This document shows, in pieces, positions 29,662 through 38,853 of a stretch of DNA of 38,870 nt (positions within the stretch are counted from its first letter, which is position 1; the number at the start of each line of letters is the position of its first letter). The stretch spans positions 1 to 38,870 of IMG/VR virus record IMGVR_UViG_3300047550_002356; one strand, 5' to 3'. The notes under the pieces are model-generated. The model ran no database searches, was not told the origin of the DNA, and saw nothing but the letters and a program-made list of their open reading frames with translations. This DNA comes from a virus. The translations under genes were made by a program, and so were the position numbers.

Positions 29662-29945
29662 CGAATATCTTTTTGTGGTTGTACTTGACCTTGTATTTCT
29701 CCAATCAATCGTCCATTCAATCCGTTATTATCGCAGCCAAAATATGTTTCTGATATTTGCAACCCTGCATATTTAGGATTATATACATTGTATGTTCCGA
29801 TATATCTTTGATTGTGCGCTCCTCTCATATCAATATAACCGATTGTTGGAATACCTACATTAACCCAAGCGATTAAATCATCAATCAAATTTTGCGACAA
29901 TGTTATATTCGCTTCGCTGCTATTGTTTACAAAATGTATTATCAT
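29658..29945 (-). CDS. Small fibre-operon protein
   Basis: A 95-residue protein (NITLSQNLIDDLIAWVNVGIPTIGYIDMRG; YAGLQISETYFGCDNNGLNGRLIG). It is coupled by 4-nt overlaps to the fibre upstream and the next gene downstream, so it is probably part of the adsorption module. No family recognised. Confidence 0.5.
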   Translation of the reverse strand: MIIHFVNNSSEANITLSQNLIDDLIAWVNVGIPTIGYIDMRGAHNQRYIGTYNVYNPKYAGLQISETYFGCDNNGLNGRLIGEIQGQVQPQKDIR

Positions 29946-32900
29946 CTGATATAATTTCTTAAAGCACTATTAACTGTTATTGACTCCCCAATATATGATG
30001 TTCTTGTTGTTGTCCCTGCTCTTGTAGCGTGAACATTTTTTACATATATAACGTGAGTATCTGTTGGGTTTGTTGAACCAACATCAATACTTGCTGTTGC
30101 ATCTTGATTTACTAAATTGCAGTTATCTAACATTAAATAATTATTAACGGGGTTGTTGTCCCTATCAATTATCAAAACATTCTTTGTTGTACCATACGTA
30201 TAATAATTACCTTTTAAAATCAATGTCATTTGATTTCCATATCCTTTTATCTTAATTGGTTCTTCGGCAGATTGGACATTGCAATTTATTATAGCAATGC
30301 CCTTGCCTGCAACACCAACTGAATTTGGATTTGTTGTAGATATAGCCAAAGCATATTTTGCTGCGGGGCTATTAGTTCCCTCTGCTAATGCATTGATTGT
30401 TGCATTTTGTAATTTTATTACATCGTTTGCATTTATTTCAATGCGATTATTTACATCAGTAGATACAAAAGCAGTATTAGCAGAATTTAAATTTTCAATA
30501 GAAAGGTATTTTACAAATGGTACTTCTGTTTCCACATTGCCTATATTATAAAGGACGCTTGTATTATATGCAGCCATTGAATTAAATATAACGCCACCAA
30601 CGACAGTCGTATTCGCACCGCATCTCCATTTTATATTTCCAATGTTAAATATATACTTACCATTAAATTGCCAACCACCGACACCAATCGCTGGGTCAAA
30701 TTCCGAATTTGATAAAAACGCATCAATGGTTTTAATATTTACAACCGCATCAATTTGGTTGCTGTTACTTGCGTGTGCTTGTGCTGTATATGTAAACGCA
30801 CAGAATGTCCAATAATCCGGATTTACTGTGTTTAAATTTGAAACAACATTATTAACGTTAATATTAATTTTTACTTTTTTATTCCCTCCGCTTAATCTTG
30901 TTGTCTTAAATGCCATTAACATTAAATCATATCCTTCTACATAATCAGCATCTAAATTAAATTCCTGCACACCATTAATCAACGATAATGCAAATGAAGG
31001 CAATATTGCTTTTAATATTCTAACATATAATTTAGCACCAAAATGATTTGCGTATATTGGGTAATTAATATGAGTTAATGTTAAAATAGGTTGCTTATAT
31101 CCATATATGTATCTCAATGTTAAATCACCTTTCAATGAAGACTCCCATACGCTTGTGTCTGCGGTATCTTGTACATAAATCATATATATACCAAATGTAG
31201 AATTGATATATACTAATTCAGTACCATTGTAAAAATACGCATTGATATTATTTTGCAATATACTTGCGACAGAACTATTATTTGTTGAAGAAAATCCAAT
31301 ATCGGCTGTTACGTTTGAATTTGCAGAACTTCCCGCTTCATTACCATTTTGTGCGGGGTTATCACTTCCAACTGTCCATTTGCCTTGCAATACAATAATT
31401 ACCGCTTTAGTTATAGTTCCCGCTTGTAAATCGTCATACGCTGCATTCCTTGCACTCCAAGGGTCAGGGAAAGGACTAATTGTAGAACCTCTTTTAGCAT
31501 TATTTTTTTGTGTATTATATTGCGTATTTGTACTTGTTATACTCGCATAAGTTAATCCCGTTACTATTGCTGCTCCCGCTCCCGAATACCTTTTATCAAC
31601 AAAATAAACTCCTAAATTTGGTTCGCTAATACTTACACTTCCCCAACTTCCATCGCCTCTTAAATAAGTTGAAGCCGATGGCGTTCCCGTAATAGCAGTA
31701 CCAAAATAGGCAACATTCGCTAATGGTACTGAAGTAAATGCAGATGTTCCATTACCAATTGCAAATCCTGTTAATGTACCAACACCGATACCACCTCTTG
31801 AAACTGCTAATGTACCACTCCATCCCAATGTCAATGATGCTGCACGTAGCAAAGATGTTGCCGGAGTGCCTCCTAAAGTTAATGTGACATTCGTGTCATC
31901 GGTTTTTGTTAGTGCTGCTCCTGTTATATCCGAACCTGCTATTGTAAAAAATTCATACGCTGTATTCCCTGCGTTTCTCCGAAGCAATTGCGATGCCGTT
32001 CCCGCTACTCCTGTAAATGCACTTGTGCCGTTACCAATTAATACGCCTGTCAAAGTTGATGCACCGCTTCCACCTCTACCAACTGCAAGAGTTCCTGTCC
32101 ATCCAAGAGTTAAAGATGCAGCACGTAATAATGAAGTTGCGGGAGTTCCTCCCAATGTTAATGTGACGTTTGTATCATCTGTCTTTGTTAACGCTGCACC
32201 CGTTACATCGCTCCCCGCAATAGTGAAATATTCCAATGCAGTTGCCCCTGCATTCACCCTCAATAATTGATTTGCAGTTCCTAATGCTGACAATCCTGTA
32301 CCACCTCTTGCTACTGATAATTGCCCCGCCCAACCAATTGTGTGCGTGCTTGTCGCACTTGTTATTGTTACGTTTGTATCATTAGCAAATGTTTGCGTGG
32401 CTGCAGTTAAAGAATTTAAAGAGGTTATACCGCTACCGCCACTTGGAGTTGCACCGTATGTTACCCTTTTTGTTGTTGCATCGTAATACAAAACATTTGC
32501 AGTTGTTGTATTGGCTATATTTTGCAATTCAAATGCACCGTCAAATCTTACAACTCCATCGTCAACCCAAATTGCGTAATTGTTTGTCGCTCCCGTTGTA
32601 CCTTCAGAAATATATAATGAGGAAGCATTTGTAATAACACCTGTACCCGTTGTAATTGCAAACCCTTTTATTGCAACAGTTGTAGTTAATAAATAAGAAC
32701 CCGTTGCTGGAGCAGTTCGCGCAACCCCACAAAATAAATTTTCAGCAAACGATGATGTCGCAGAGTTTGGCATTGTACCACCAACAGAATTTTGCGTGAA
32801 CGCATTTCTATAACTTGTAGCACTTGACCCCGTCAATAAATAATTCCCCGCTGAACTACTTCCGTTTGTATTTGTAGCACTAAATAAATTATTTGAAAAT

Positions 32901-34840
32901 TGTGTTGATGATTGAAATGTTTTTGAACCTCCAAATGTTTGCGTACCCGTTGTTACTAATCCCCTTGCACTTGCAGATGCATCGGGTATATTGAATGTGT
33001 GCGTATTCGTTGCACTTGCAATGTTAAAATCCGTTCCCGTTGTTCCCGTTGCTAATGTTTGCGCTGCACCCGTTTGCAAATTACCCGCAGTTCCAATGCT
33101 TGTAATTGCGCTTGATATATAGGTTGGGGTAAAATATTCTAACGCTGTAGCACCCGTATTGACTCTTAATAATTGACCTTGTGTACCTAATGCACTTAAT
33201 CCCGTTCCTCCTCTTGATATTGCCAATTGCCCTGTCCAACCCAATGTTAATGATACCGCTTGAAGCAATGCCGTTGAAGGTGTCCCGCCAAGCGTTAATG
33301 TTACGTTTGTATCGTCTGTTTCTGTTAATGCTTGACCGCTTGCAATATCACTTGCAGCAATAGTTCCCCAAGAAGGCAACGCACTTGCAGCACCCGTTCC
33401 CGTTTGTGTTAAAAATCTTTTTGCTGATAATGTATTCCCTGCAAGTCTTATAGGCGTTCCCCCTGTATCTCCTACAATAATATCTCCAAGAGTAGTCATT
33501 GGGTTACTCATTCCGGCAGTTGCTCCATAATTTGGGATGTTTAACGTTGTACCGTTAAACGTTGCAACTCCACTCGTACCCGTTGTTGTTAGAGTGATTG
33601 GGGATTGATAATCTGTATTTGCAACTGCTGAAGATATTGCAGTTCCATTGCCTTTTAATAAACCCGTTATTGTTGTTGTTAATGTAATAGCGGGAGTTGT
33701 TGTTGCAGTCGCTACCGTCCCTGCAAATCCATTTGCAGATACAACAGAAACTGTTGTTACTGTCCCTCCTGTTGGTGCATTATACAATGGGTATTCTGTA
33801 CCCGCTGAATTTTTGAAATATGGTAAGTTGTCATTTTTGGCATAAAATACTCCAAAATTCGGAGTTGCCATTGTGCCCGTTAACGATGATAAATTAAATG
33901 AATTACCCGTTACATCTTGCTGACCAATAATCCTACCCGAAAATGTTTTATCCCCTGCAAATGTTTGTGCAGCAGTTGATACAACGCCTCTTGTACCCGT
34001 TCCCGCAGTTGGTATATTTATTGTTATCGTACCGCTTCCCGTAATTGGTGAACCCGAAACGTTTATATCTGTTCCCGTTGTACCCGTTGCAATCGCAACG
34101 CTTGTAACAGTTCCGCTACCCTTTGAATTAAATGTATTCCAATCGGTAGAACTTAAATAACCGTTCTGCGTTGAATTAGCAACTTGTATGCTAAATGCAC
34201 CCGTTGTATTGTTATACAACAACGGACTTGTCGCAGACAATGATGTTAATGAAATACCTCCTAACCCTGCCAAAGTATAATTTGGTATGTTAAGCGTATT
34301 GGAAACAAATGTTGCAGCACCACTATTACCTGTTGTTGTTAATGTTATAGCATTTTGTTTGTTGTTGAATGTTGTCCAATCAGCAGAAGATAATGCCCCA
34401 CGATTTGATGCAGATGCTGTTGGTAAATTAAATGTGTGAGTGCTTGTTGCAGATGATATATTAAAATCAGTACCACTTGTACCAACAACCAAACTTTGCG
34501 ATGATGCAGAAAGAGAATTTAATGCAGTAATTCCACTTGCAGGGACTGCAACATTTTTCCATTTTGCTGCGACACTATCATATTGCAATATCTGCCCATT
34601 GCTTAATGATGTAAGCAATACATCACTCAATAATGATATTGAATAATCTGAACTTGTTGGCACTACCGCTCCCGTCCTCCCGTTAAATGATGTTACTCCA
34701 CTTGCACTTGCAATTAAATTTTGTAGTGTTTGTAAAGTTGTTTTATATGAAGTTCCTGTGCCGGGGTCACCAACAATCATTAAATCAGTAAGAGTAACTA
34801 ATGTCTTTAAATCTAATTCATTAATTTTTTTATTCGCCAT
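29942..34840 (-). CDS. Tail fibre / receptor-binding protein
   Basis: A 1632-residue fibre, the largest gene. The N-terminus (KINELDLKTLVTLTDLMIVGD, then VTSFNGRTGAVV) is the usual virion-attachment part of siphophage fibres. The middle consists of repeated blocks such as TKTDDTNVTLTLGGTPATSL, LGWTGTLAV-RGG and IGNGTSAFT, including two near-identical units of 93 residues and several partial ones. The last 550 residues lack these repeats and read like a beta-helix adhesin domain (NVVSNL, YIFNIGNIKW, CNVQSAEEPIKI, LMLDNCNLV), the likely receptor or glycan-binding end. It overlaps the next gene by 4 nt and starts 3 bp after the tail-completion-like gene. Confidence 0.85.
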   Translation of the reverse strand: MANKKINELDLKTLVTLTDLMIVGDPGTGTSYKTTLQTLQNLIASASGVTSFNGRTGAVVPTSSDYSISLLSDVLLTSLSNGQILQYDSVAAKWKNVAVPASGITALNSLSASSQSLVVGTSGTDFNISSATSTHTFNLPTASASNRGALSSADWTTFNNKQNAITLTTTGNSGAATFVSNTLNIPNYTLAGLGGISLTSLSATSPLLYNNTTGAFSIQVANSTQNGYLSSTDWNTFNSKGSGTVTSVAIATGTTGTDINVSGSPITGSGTITINIPTAGTGTRGVVSTAAQTFAGDKTFSGRIIGQQDVTGNSFNLSSLTGTMATPNFGVFYAKNDNLPYFKNSAGTEYPLYNAPTGGTVTTVSVVSANGFAGTVATATTTPAITLTTTITGLLKGNGTAISSAVANTDYQSPITLTTTGTSGVATFNGTTLNIPNYGATAGMSNPMTTLGDIIVGDTGGTPIRLAGNTLSAKRFLTQTGTGAASALPSWGTIAASDIASGQALTETDDTNVTLTLGGTPSTALLQAVSLTLGWTGQLAISRGGTGLSALGTQGQLLRVNTGATALEYFTPTYISSAITSIGTAGNLQTGAAQTLATGTTGTDFNIASATNTHTFNIPDASASARGLVTTGTQTFGGSKTFQSSTQFSNNLFSATNTNGSSSAGNYLLTGSSATSYRNAFTQNSVGGTMPNSATSSFAENLFCGVARTAPATGSYLLTTTVAIKGFAITTGTGVITNASSLYISEGTTGATNNYAIWVDDGVVRFDGAFELQNIANTTTANVLYYDATTKRVTYGATPSGGSGITSLNSLTAATQTFANDTNVTITSATSTHTIGWAGQLSVARGGTGLSALGTANQLLRVNAGATALEYFTIAGSDVTGAALTKTDDTNVTLTLGGTPATSLLRAASLTLGWTGTLAVGRGGSGASTLTGVLIGNGTSAFTGVAGTASQLLRRNAGNTAYEFFTIAGSDITGAALTKTDDTNVTLTLGGTPATSLLRAASLTLGWSGTLAVSRGGIGVGTLTGFAIGNGTSAFTSVPLANVAYFGTAITGTPSASTYLRGDGSWGSVSISEPNLGVYFVDKRYSGAGAAIVTGLTYASITSTNTQYNTQKNNAKRGSTISPFPDPWSARNAAYDDLQAGTITKAVIIVLQGKWTVGSDNPAQNGNEAGSSANSNVTADIGFSSTNNSSVASILQNNINAYFYNGTELVYINSTFGIYMIYVQDTADTSVWESSLKGDLTLRYIYGYKQPILTLTHINYPIYANHFGAKLYVRILKAILPSFALSLINGVQEFNLDADYVEGYDLMLMAFKTTRLSGGNKKVKININVNNVVSNLNTVNPDYWTFCAFTYTAQAHASNSNQIDAVVNIKTIDAFLSNSEFDPAIGVGGWQFNGKYIFNIGNIKWRCGANTTVVGGVIFNSMAAYNTSVLYNIGNVETEVPFVKYLSIENLNSANTAFVSTDVNNRIEINANDVIKLQNATINALAEGTNSPAAKYALAISTTNPNSVGVAGKGIAIINCNVQSAEEPIKIKGYGNQMTLILKGNYYTYGTTKNVLIIDRDNNPVNNYLMLDNCNLVNQDATASIDVGSTNPTDTHVIYVKNVHATRAGTTTRTSYIGESITVNSALRNYIR

Positions 34841-34843
34841 CTC

Positions 34844-35269
34844 TTATATTTTTGGTATTGCACACCTATCGGTGACATACAATTGTTCAATTGTTAATGT
34901 TGTTACAACCCCGCTAATTAAATCGGGTATTGTATCTTCTACGAAATTAATAGTTGCTGGGTCTTGTAATTCAACTTCCAATGAAGGATTTCTTAATTCA
35001 GAAATTATATCCAAACAAGTATTTAATTGGTCACTCAATACATCTTCTGAATTACTTCCTTCGGGAGTTACCCTATCTAAAAAAAATAATTGAATACTAT
35101 ATGATATAGTATTGCCACTATATGTACTATTCAAAAACTCATAATTCATTATTGGATAAATAACATCAGTTGACAGTGCATCAATTAGGCTTCCTCGCCT
35201 TACTGTCTTTATCTGTGCGTGGCTTGTTCCCAATGAATTTATCAATGATATTATTTGATTTAGTGTCAT
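34844..35269 (-). CDS. Putative tail terminator / completion protein
   Basis: A 141-residue protein with a beta-rich core (YPIMNYEFLNSTYSGNTISYSIQLFFLDRV, about 37-66), an acidic helical middle (SEDVLSDQLNTCLDIISELR) and a C-terminal EQLYVTDRCAIP. The layout resembles tail terminator or neck proteins, and it sits between a connector-like gene and the fibre. The specific family is not certain. A 56-bp AT-rich gap without a terminator lies upstream. Confidence 0.45.
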   Translation of the reverse strand: MTLNQIISLINSLGTSHAQIKTVRRGSLIDALSTDVIYPIMNYEFLNSTYSGNTISYSIQLFFLDRVTPEGSNSEDVLSDQLNTCLDIISELRNPSLEVELQDPATINFVEDTIPDLISGVVTTLTIEQLYVTDRCAIPKI

Positions 35270-35325
35270 TTTTCTTTTTTAAATACTCTATTAACTTTTG
35301 CTGATTTTTTATGTGATATGTTTTA

Positions 35326-35913
35326 TTACTCACTGCAATCTCTATTTATGTTACCTTGATATTTTTCTTCAAAAGATTTTTTCTTACAACAATCATCATC
35401 TGCTAACCAAAAAGTAGTCGTATATGATTGTTGTTCGGGATACATTGTGTCGTACCTGTTATCGAATACTGTATATTGCGGATATGTGTTATTGCTTGTT
35501 TCTGCTTTTAAATATTTCAATGTTCTTTGTCTATAAAATTCTGCTCTTGCTTTATATCTTGCAGCAACATCTAACACATCTTGCATATCCGGCTCTGTCT
35601 GATTTGCGTCTGTTTTTCTTATCAATCCTTTTGTATAAAATTGAAAAGATAAACCCATTGGCAATTCACTCATTACAAAATACACAAGCGTTGGAACAAT
35701 ATATTCATCAAGCAATTTATTTTCTGCTGTATTAATATTATTATTTTGTATTCCATCTTGCAGCCTATTATACAAAGTTGAACCAAGCAATGGAAGAATA
35801 TACATATCCTGTGCGGTCAATATTTCGGGATGAATTAATTTTTCATCCACATTATTGTGCAATCCAGTTCTGTCTTTTATATCCTGTACTGAAATGAATA
35901 AAATATTTTTCAT
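35326..35913 (-). CDS. Head-tail connector-like protein
   Basis: A 195-residue protein following the portal without a gap. The helical part VDEKLIHPEILTAQDMYILPLLGSTLYNRLQ (about 22-52) and the TLVYFVMSELPMGLSF segment (about 75-90) match the DUF6712-like adaptor proteins that I know from Bacteroidota phages, comparable to gp6/gp15-type connectors. A C-terminal Cys pair (DDDCCKKK) and basic tail follow. It would bridge portal and tail. Confidence 0.6.
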   Translation of the reverse strand: MKNILFISVQDIKDRTGLHNNVDEKLIHPEILTAQDMYILPLLGSTLYNRLQDGIQNNNINTAENKLLDEYIVPTLVYFVMSELPMGLSFQFYTKGLIRKTDANQTEPDMQDVLDVAARYKARAEFYRQRTLKYLKAETSNNTYPQYTVFDNRYDTMYPEQQSYTTTFWLADDDCCKKKSFEEKYQGNINRDCSE

Positions 35914-37896
35914 TTACTTTTTCTTTATTAATACATTACTAAACCAATAATGTCTGCAAGAAGGACTATCACCCCACCAACCACCGCCCCTGTCAAATAC
36001 AGAATAACCAAGTCTTGCTGATATCGTTTCAATCTCCTTTCTTGTCCAATATCTATCAACACTCATTAATTTTTTACAAAAAGGTCTTGATGGATGCGCA
36101 GCACTATCTCTTTGACTTGTTGGTACTTCCGGCTTCCATTCATAAGAATACAATACTTCAATTTTTGTTTTTAATGGTTCATCAATTAACTTACTCATTG
36201 GAGCAGTCAGTTTTCTTTCTTGAGTATTTTCATTAATTGATATTGCTCCATCTTCTACCATTACATTTATTCTATCAACAACTTCGCTTGGTTTAATCTT
36301 AACTGCTTTTGCAATATCTTCATTTGGTATTTTGGGGTCTTTCTTTATTACTTCTAATATCTTTTTGTTTATACTGTCTGATATTTCAAAGTGTTGCTCA
36401 TCAAATCTTATTGGCTTTTTTTTTAAAAGATTATAATCATCTTTTGAAACACCACATTCAGAAAACATTTGTATAACTTCATCTTCACTGTATGAATTAA
36501 ATTGAATTTCTAATTGTGTATGATTTACTCCAAGAAGATTGTTAATATCATTATCACTTAATCCAAGACCCGTTTTTAATAAAGTACAAGCAATTTCTCT
36601 TGTGATTTTACCTTGTGTATATTGCCTAATAATTCTTAATAATTGCTGATGTTGCCTACCTGTTAAATTCTTTACATTCTCGTTTATCATTCCTTGATTT
36701 GGAACAATAGGTTGCTGAACTTGTGTTGGATTTTGCGAAGGATTTTGCGTTGGAAATTGTGATTGTGGTAAATCAATCCCTGCCTTTTGCAATAACCATT
36801 CTTTTGGTGCAATTTGTAATAATGTTTGTTCTGAAAGTTCGTATGAAATTGGTTCAACAGGCTTTATTTTTAAATCAGTTGCTCCTCCATTATATTCTGA
36901 AAGCATATTAAATACTTCTTCAATAAATCTTTGCTTGTCATTTACATAAGTGTTCTTGAAAACTTCATATGCATCTCTAATTTCATTTCTTGTACCCAAT
37001 TTGCCCGGCTCACTAATACCAAATAAAGATGGTGACGTAAGTTGATGAGCAGCAAAAATATTTTGTTGTATCATACTATCAACACGGCTAAAATCTTCTT
37101 TTGTCAAATCACTTGAGCCTAAATCATCTATTATTGGTTTTCTTGTGCTATCATTTACAAATGAAAGAATAAATTTTTTCCCGTCACTACCTGTATAACT
37201 CTTTTCAAATCTTTTTGTAAGATTTCTTTTTTCTTCATCAGATGGCTCACCATTAGGTAATGTAATTAATTTGCTTGGTGAAAATCCTGTTTGCGCATTA
37301 CCTAAAACGTGATTTGAAACTTCAATATCGCTTTCAATATAATTTAGAGCAGCCATATAGTTTGGTAGCGAATAAGTGACAAGCCCCGGTCTATATTCTT
37401 TTACATATAAAATCTGTTTCCCTGTTCTTAAATTAGTATTGAATGCGGATATTTCTATTGGTTTTTCACGATAATTTTTCCAATCAGATTTGTACCAAAA
37501 CATAGTACAATCTTTATTTGTTCTTATTCTTGTATAATCAATATGATTTACTTCTACAAGTTTACCACCAAACTCACTCCATATACATTCAAGATATGCT
37601 CCACCAAAAATTTCGATATCAATACTTACCTTTCTTGTTAATTCAGAAAGTGTTTCATATCTGTTTGGGGAATCTATAAATTGTTCATTTGTTCCATCCC
37701 ATCCATTACCAATGATATAGTTTACTTTGCCACGAATGATAGCAGAATGTTTACTGCTCTTGTTGTATAGGTCAAGCAAATAATTTGGGTAATCATTTTT
37801 TTCGCCGAACTCAATATATCCAACTCCACGTTTTTCTTTGTATTCCGGCTGCTTTGCTGACTGAAAATTTATGATTATGAAATTATCTTGTAACAT
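35914..37896 (-). CDS. Portal protein with C-terminal fusion domains
   Basis: A 660-residue portal. The N-terminal 1-350 has the portal core: YPNYLLDLYNKSSKHSAIIRGKVNYIIGNGWDG (about 36-68), IDIEIFGGAYLE (about 92-103) and a crown/wing region (QQNIFAAHQLTSPSLFGISE). A Pro/Gln-rich linker lies at about 383-405. Residues about 509-560 read as a winged helix (NKKILEVIKKDPKIPNEDIA... VDRINVMVEDGAISI). The last 79 residues end with RPFCKKL, GGGWWGDSPSCRHYW, a Cys/His/Trp domain that resembles C-terminal parts of minor head (MuF-like) proteins. So portal, DNA-binding-like and head-morphogenesis-like domains appear fused. It overlaps the 118-residue gene by 14 nt. Confidence 0.8.
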   Translation of the reverse strand: MLQDNFIIINFQSAKQPEYKEKRGVGYIEFGEKNDYPNYLLDLYNKSSKHSAIIRGKVNYIIGNGWDGTNEQFIDSPNRYETLSELTRKVSIDIEIFGGAYLECIWSEFGGKLVEVNHIDYTRIRTNKDCTMFWYKSDWKNYREKPIEISAFNTNLRTGKQILYVKEYRPGLVTYSLPNYMAALNYIESDIEVSNHVLGNAQTGFSPSKLITLPNGEPSDEEKRNLTKRFEKSYTGSDGKKFILSFVNDSTRKPIIDDLGSSDLTKEDFSRVDSMIQQNIFAAHQLTSPSLFGISEPGKLGTRNEIRDAYEVFKNTYVNDKQRFIEEVFNMLSEYNGGATDLKIKPVEPISYELSEQTLLQIAPKEWLLQKAGIDLPQSQFPTQNPSQNPTQVQQPIVPNQGMINENVKNLTGRQHQQLLRIIRQYTQGKITREIACTLLKTGLGLSDNDINNLLGVNHTQLEIQFNSYSEDEVIQMFSECGVSKDDYNLLKKKPIRFDEQHFEISDSINKKILEVIKKDPKIPNEDIAKAVKIKPSEVVDRINVMVEDGAISINENTQERKLTAPMSKLIDEPLKTKIEVLYSYEWKPEVPTSQRDSAAHPSRPFCKKLMSVDRYWTRKEIETISARLGYSVFDRGGGWWGDSPSCRHYWFSNVLIKKK

Positions 37897-38239
37897 AATT
37901 TAAATTGCTATTTCGTGAAGTATAAGTAAAGTTACCATCAGTTACTACCATAATACCCTGTTCAAGCATATTCTTGTTTACTATATCAGTATTGTTATCA
38001 TTTGTTTCATAAATGTAATATAGCCATTCTCCAAGTGCTGAAAATCCTTGATGAATGTGTAATTGTAATTTATTATAACGATACTTATATTGGCTATAAT
38101 CAGTTGTGATTAGTATCTTTTTCTCCTCTTTAGTTGTTCTATGTATAAATCTGAATATATAGTTAGGGTTTGTTAATGTTTGTTTTTCTGTTAATGTAAG
38201 ATAAACAAACTGCGTTGAATTATAGGATGCGTGTATCAT
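37883..38239 (-). CDS. Small virion-assembly protein upstream of the portal
   Basis: A 118-residue beta-rich protein (FVYLTLTEKQTLTNPNYIFRFIHR, LQLHIHQGFSALGEWLYYIYETND, LEQGIMVVTDG). It is the first gene of the portal operon, beginning 44 bp after a strong terminator, and overlaps the portal by 14 nt. I recall related proteins in Bacteroidota phages; probable neck or capsid-associated role, unproven. The start follows the TGCTATTTATAGTT element at 38242-38255. Confidence 0.5.
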   Translation of the reverse strand: MIHASYNSTQFVYLTLTEKQTLTNPNYIFRFIHRTTKEEKKILITTDYSQYKYRYNKLQLHIHQGFSALGEWLYYIYETNDNNTDIVNKNMLEQGIMVVTDGNFTYTSRNSNLNYVTR

Positions 38240-38241
38240 AC

Positions 38242-38255
38242 AACTATAAATAGCA
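38242..38255 (-). promoter_or_regulatory. TGCTATTTATAGTT element before the portal operon
   Basis: Exact 14-base copy of the element at 2686-2699, here 2 bp before the start codon and directly downstream of a terminator, a natural promoter position. A TATTG lies 18-19 bp further upstream. It could be a late promoter core or a leader signal. Confidence 0.45.
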
Positions 38256-38283
38256 AAAATTAAGATTTAGCAATATAAAAAAA

Positions 38284-38303
38284 CCGACTATTGAAATAGT
38301 CGG
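38284..38303 (-). terminator. Intrinsic terminator before the portal operon
   Basis: On the minus strand CCGACTAT / ATAGTCGG (8-9 bp) with a TTCA loop, followed by a seven-T run. It ends the capsid and virion protein transcript and separates it from the portal operon. Confidence 0.9.
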
Positions 38304-38333
38304 CTAATTACGAATACTGAAACCCACGAAGTA

Positions 38334-38849
38334 TTATGTAGTCAATGTGGCTATTACGCTTGATTGTACTTCGGGTGCAAGTTCTCTCTCGCTTCCGCTA
38401 AATGTCAAAGTAAAGCCATTTCGGTCTGCTGCTGCTGTTCCTGTGGTTGCAGTACCACTCAAAAGGTCAAGACCATTTAATTTCCCTGCCAACCAATAGC
38501 GACCATTTTGGTCTTCAACAACTGCCATCATTGTGTTTCTTGCAAGTAACAAAATTTCATTTCTTGTGTTTGCTTGCATCTTGTTAAGGATTACAGTAAG
38601 CGTATTTTCAAAGAATACAGTTCCATTTTCTATGTTTCCTTGAATGGCTTGTTCATAAGAAGCAGTATTTTTAACAAGAAGATATTTATAAAATACCTTC
38701 CCTGCTGATTTTGTAATTGCTGAAACACTTCCTGATGCTTCAGTAATTGACGTTACATCGCTATACCCTATAAACCAAACCGCTTTTACGCCACCGACAT
38801 TATCCTTACAATCGAATGTACTAAATCCCTGTGTTAATGCGCAAGGCAT
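38334..38849 (-). CDS. Virion structural protein downstream of the capsid gene
   Basis: A 171-residue protein starting with MPCALTQGFSTFDCKDNVGGVKAVWF. In Bacteroidota phages I recall similar proteins (a Cys-containing start with KDNVGG-like segment) as virion components, perhaps tail tube. The C-terminus (NGFTLTFSGSERELAPEVQ) looks beta-rich. It is transcribed directly after the major capsid gene across the circle junction (29 bp gap) and ends before a strong terminator, so it is probably abundant. An alternative is a head decoration protein. Its start codon lies inside the terminal repeat. Confidence 0.55.
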   Translation of the reverse strand: MPCALTQGFSTFDCKDNVGGVKAVWFIGYSDVTSITEASGSVSAITKSAGKVFYKYLLVKNTASYEQAIQGNIENGTVFFENTLTVILNKMQANTRNEILLLARNTMMAVVEDQNGRYWLAGKLNGLDLLSGTATTGTAAADRNGFTLTFSGSERELAPEVQSSVIATLTT

Positions 38850-38853
38850 AATT
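38728..38853. repeat. Right copy of 126-bp terminal direct repeat
   Basis: Exact repeat of positions 1-126. It shows that the contig is circular with a unit of about 38,727 bp. The repeat ends where a small inverted repeat begins. Confidence 0.95.

Noticed and set aside
31866-32270. Plus-strand open frame in the fibre gene
   Set aside because: Follows the fibre repeats (its own repeated translation mirrors them), with no leader or neighbours on that strand.
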